DNA from: Candidatus Parcubacteria bacterium
GTDB taxonomy: Bacteria > Patescibacteriota > Patescibacteriia > UBA1558 > GWA2-36-10
DNA: 11,950 bases
Direction of reading: 5' to 3'
Assembly (NCBI GenBank): GCA_003599205.1
Contig: QZJA01000033.1
Coordinates: forward strand, 1-11,950
The position numbers and the translations under genes are program-made. The notes under the pieces were generated by a model. It did not search any database and was not told where the DNA came from. It was given only the letters and a program-made list of their open reading frames with translations. Positions 10,436 through 11,950 of the stretch are shown here, piece after piece. Within the stretch, counting starts at the first letter, position 1, and each line of letters opens with the position of its first letter.

Positions 10436-11719
10436 TTATGGTCTTAGTCTATAAATTGTTCGTGGAAAAGGAATGGTTTCTCTAACATGTTGTATACCGC
10501 AAACCCAAGTAACAATTCTCTCTAGTCCAAAACCAAATCCTCCATGAGGTACTGACCCATATTTTCTCAAATCCAGATACCACTGAAATTCATCAACTGG
10601 AAGCTGATGTTCTTTTATCCTCTCCAACAATACCTCATAATCATCTTCACGCTGAGAACCACCAATAATTTCTCCGTAGCCTTCTGGCGCTAGCAAGTCA
10701 GCGCACAGTGCTCTTTTGTTATCATCACGCTTCATATAAAAAGCTTTGACCTCGGCTGGATAATGGGTGATAAATATTGGATTATCAAACTCCTGAGTCA
10801 GTTTTGTTTCATCTTCCGCCCCTAGATCATCGTTCTCCCCTATCTGACTACCAAGCTCTTTGAGTTTCTTGATAGCTTCAGCATGAGTAATTCTATAAAA
10901 AGGCTTGACGATATTTTCCAGGGGCTTGGTATCCCGCTCCAAAATTTTCAAATCAGCTTGATTGTTTTCTAGCACAGCTTGTACCATAAAACGAACCAGA
11001 CTTTCTTGGGTATCCAAATTTTCTTTGAGATCAACAAAAGCCATTTCAGCATCCATCATCCAAAATTCTGTCAGATGACGTCTGGTCTTGGATTTTTCTG
11101 CTCGAAAAACTGGACCAAAATCATAAACTCGGCCATGAGCAAAAATAGCTGCTTCCAAATAAAGCTGTCCGCTCTGAGACAAATAAGCTTTTTTATCAAA
11201 ATATTCCAACTCAAAAAGCTCGGTCGTGCCTTCGCAGGCATTGGGTGTCAAAATTGGTGAATCAATCTTGATAAAATTATTTTCTTGCATGTACCTATAC
11301 GTAGCCTGAATGAGCGTGTTTCTCACCCGTTGGATAGCCCATTGCTTGCTGGAACGTAGCCACAAGTGTCGATTGTCCAAAAGAAAATCTACGCCATGGT
11401 CTTTTTTGCTAATCGGGTATTCCTCAGCTATCTGATAAAATTCAAAATCTTCTACTTGAAGTTCATACTCCTCTTTCTTGGGATGTTTACTTACTTTGGC
11501 AATGACCTTAACAGAGCTTTCCAAAGTAACTTTGTTTGACTCTTGCCACTTGTCAGCTGATAAGCTAGCCTGAGACAAAATTGCCTGAGAGTAGCCAGTA
11601 CCGTCTCTCAACTCCCAAAAAGAAATCTTACCAGAAGAGCGAAAATTACTAACCCAAGCCTTAATTTCTATCTCCTGATCGACAAATTTTTGCAAATCTT
11701 TTATAAAAACTTTTTCCAT
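10436..11719 (-). CDS. asnS: Asparaginyl-tRNA synthetase, 427 aa
   Basis: Charges tRNA-Asn directly with asparagine. OB-fold anticodon-binding domain about 15-100 (IEIKAWVSNFRSSGKISFWE); motif 1 about 130-160; SQSGQLYLEA (181-190); motif 2 FRAEKSKTRRHLTEFWM (205-221), whose RHLTEFWM is characteristic of AsnRS rather than AspRS; motif 3 GFGFGLERIV (394-403) with Arg401; C-terminal IPFPRT (416-421), another AsnRS hallmark. The length is normal for the shorter AsnRS group. It makes the amidotransferase route to Asn-tRNA unnecessary, although GatCAB could still serve Gln. It is first in the transcript asnS / tRNA-Thr / aspS with a good promoter at 11744-11772. The leader is about 20 bases, with no strong ribosome binding site. 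Confidence 0.95.
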   Translation of the reverse strand: MEKVFIKDLQKFVDQEIEIKAWVSNFRSSGKISFWELRDGTGYSQAILSQASLSADKWQESNKVTLESSVKVIAKVSKHPKKEEYELQVEDFEFYQIAEEYPISKKDHGVDFLLDNRHLWLRSSKQWAIQRVRNTLIQATYRYMQENNFIKIDSPILTPNACEGTTELFELEYFDKKAYLSQSGQLYLEAAIFAHGRVYDFGPVFRAEKSKTRRHLTEFWMMDAEMAFVDLKENLDTQESLVRFMVQAVLENNQADLKILERDTKPLENIVKPFYRITHAEAIKKLKELGSQIGENDDLGAEDETKLTQEFDNPIFITHYPAEVKAFYMKRDDNKRALCADLLAPEGYGEIIGGSQREDDYEVLLERIKEHQLPVDEFQWYLDLRKYGSVPHGGFGFGLERIVTWVCGIQHVRETIPFPRTIYRLRP

Positions 11720-11743
11720 ATTTTAATATTTTATACGAACTTA

Positions 11744-11772
11744 ATAATACCTAAAATAAGCACATTTTACAA
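11744..11772 (-). promoter_or_regulatory. Promoter of the asnS transcript
   Basis: On the minus strand TTGTAA (11772-11767), a 17-base spacer, TATTAT (11749-11744). Its -35 is 6 bases from the -35 of the divergent plus-strand promoter. Confidence 0.7.
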
Positions 11773-11778
11773 GCCATC

Positions 11779-11807
11779 TTGACTAGTTTATGTATTACTG
11801 TTTTAAT
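11779..11807 (+). promoter_or_regulatory. Promoter of the gene entering at the right edge
   Basis: TTGACT (11779-11784), a 17-base spacer, TTTAAT (11802-11807): 5/6 matches in both boxes. The leader would be about 45 bases to the ATG at 11858. Confidence 0.65.
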
Positions 11808-11857
11808 TAATTTCTGTGCGTACTTTCCCACCCTAGGCATCTACCCAAGGAGCCCTC

Positions 11858-11950
11858 ATGCCCAACTTGAGCCCCCAGCAGGAAGACAAAATCCAAGAAA
11901 TCGCCGACCTAGTAATAGAAATGACCATGATAGACACCTCTGTCCTCTCC
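11858..11950 (+). CDS. 5' end of a hypothetical protein, runs off right edge
   Basis: AAGGAG (11847-11852) stands 5 bases before the ATG at 11858, and the frame is open for 31 codons to the edge. The product begins MPNLSPQQEDKIQEIADLVI and continues EMTMIDTSVLS: a predicted amphipathic helix with no membrane span. Codons are C-ending and G/C-rich (CCC, AAC, AGC, CAG), like the plus-strand gene at 248 and unlike asnS next door. Together with its own promoter this suggests the same type of small, singly transcribed gene as those at the left end. No family is recognised. Confidence 0.65.
   Translation, partial: MPNLSPQQEDKIQEIADLVIEMTMIDTSVLS

Overview
The window looks like an AT-rich bacterial chromosome segment, most likely from a reduced-genome lineage such as Patescibacteria (CPR). 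That placement is inferred from small compact genes, a bacterial AspRS without its GAD domain, small GIY-YIG proteins beside tRNA genes and GC-rich hairpins, and a short aminoacyl-tRNA synthetase / scpAB / glycolysis gene run. No rRNA or other definitive marker is present. TGA is used as an ordinary stop (for example in rluB and the cysteine-rich small ORF), so the UGA-recoding CPR lineages are unlikely.

Layout. (1) Positions 1-94 hold the 5' end of an unrecognised minus-strand gene. (2) Positions ~150-1336 hold three small plus-strand genes of unknown function: a 116-aa protein with a start-codon anomaly, a 48-aa single-span membrane peptide and an 89-aa cysteine-rich protein. The last two each have a near-consensus sigma-70 promoter, a strong ribosome binding site and an intrinsic terminator of their own. 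(3) Positions 1344-2293 form a minus-strand tRNA island: tRNA-Thr(GGT), a GIY-YIG gene, tandem hairpins, tRNA-Tyr(GTA), a second GIY-YIG gene, more GC-rich hairpins, and an exact 48-bp copy of the tRNA-Tyr 5' half with its upstream flank. (4) Positions 2311-8281 (minus) are one tightly packed operon, scpA-scpB-rluB-D,D-carboxypeptidase-membrane protein-tpiA-fba-TPR protein, with a near-consensus extended -10 promoter and a terminator. (5) Positions 8282-8891 contain no convincing protein gene. They hold three tandem minus-strand promoter/structured RNA/terminator units, each showing a C-rich, anti-Shine-Dalgarno-like single-stranded stretch. (6) Positions 8892-11719 (minus) are asnS, tRNA-Thr(CGT) and aspS. 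(7) From 11858 a new small-gene start runs off the right edge on the plus strand.

Functionally, asnS, aspS and the three tRNAs serve translation. scpAB serves chromosome condensation, rluB rRNA modification, and the S11 peptidase cell-wall trimming; tpiA and fba supply central glycolysis. The two most interesting regions are the tRNA-Tyr duplication enclosing a GIY-YIG gene, which looks like an integration event that rebuilt its own target tRNA, and the three-unit small-RNA array between aspS and scpA. All family calls are from sequence motifs read by eye; no database search was possible.
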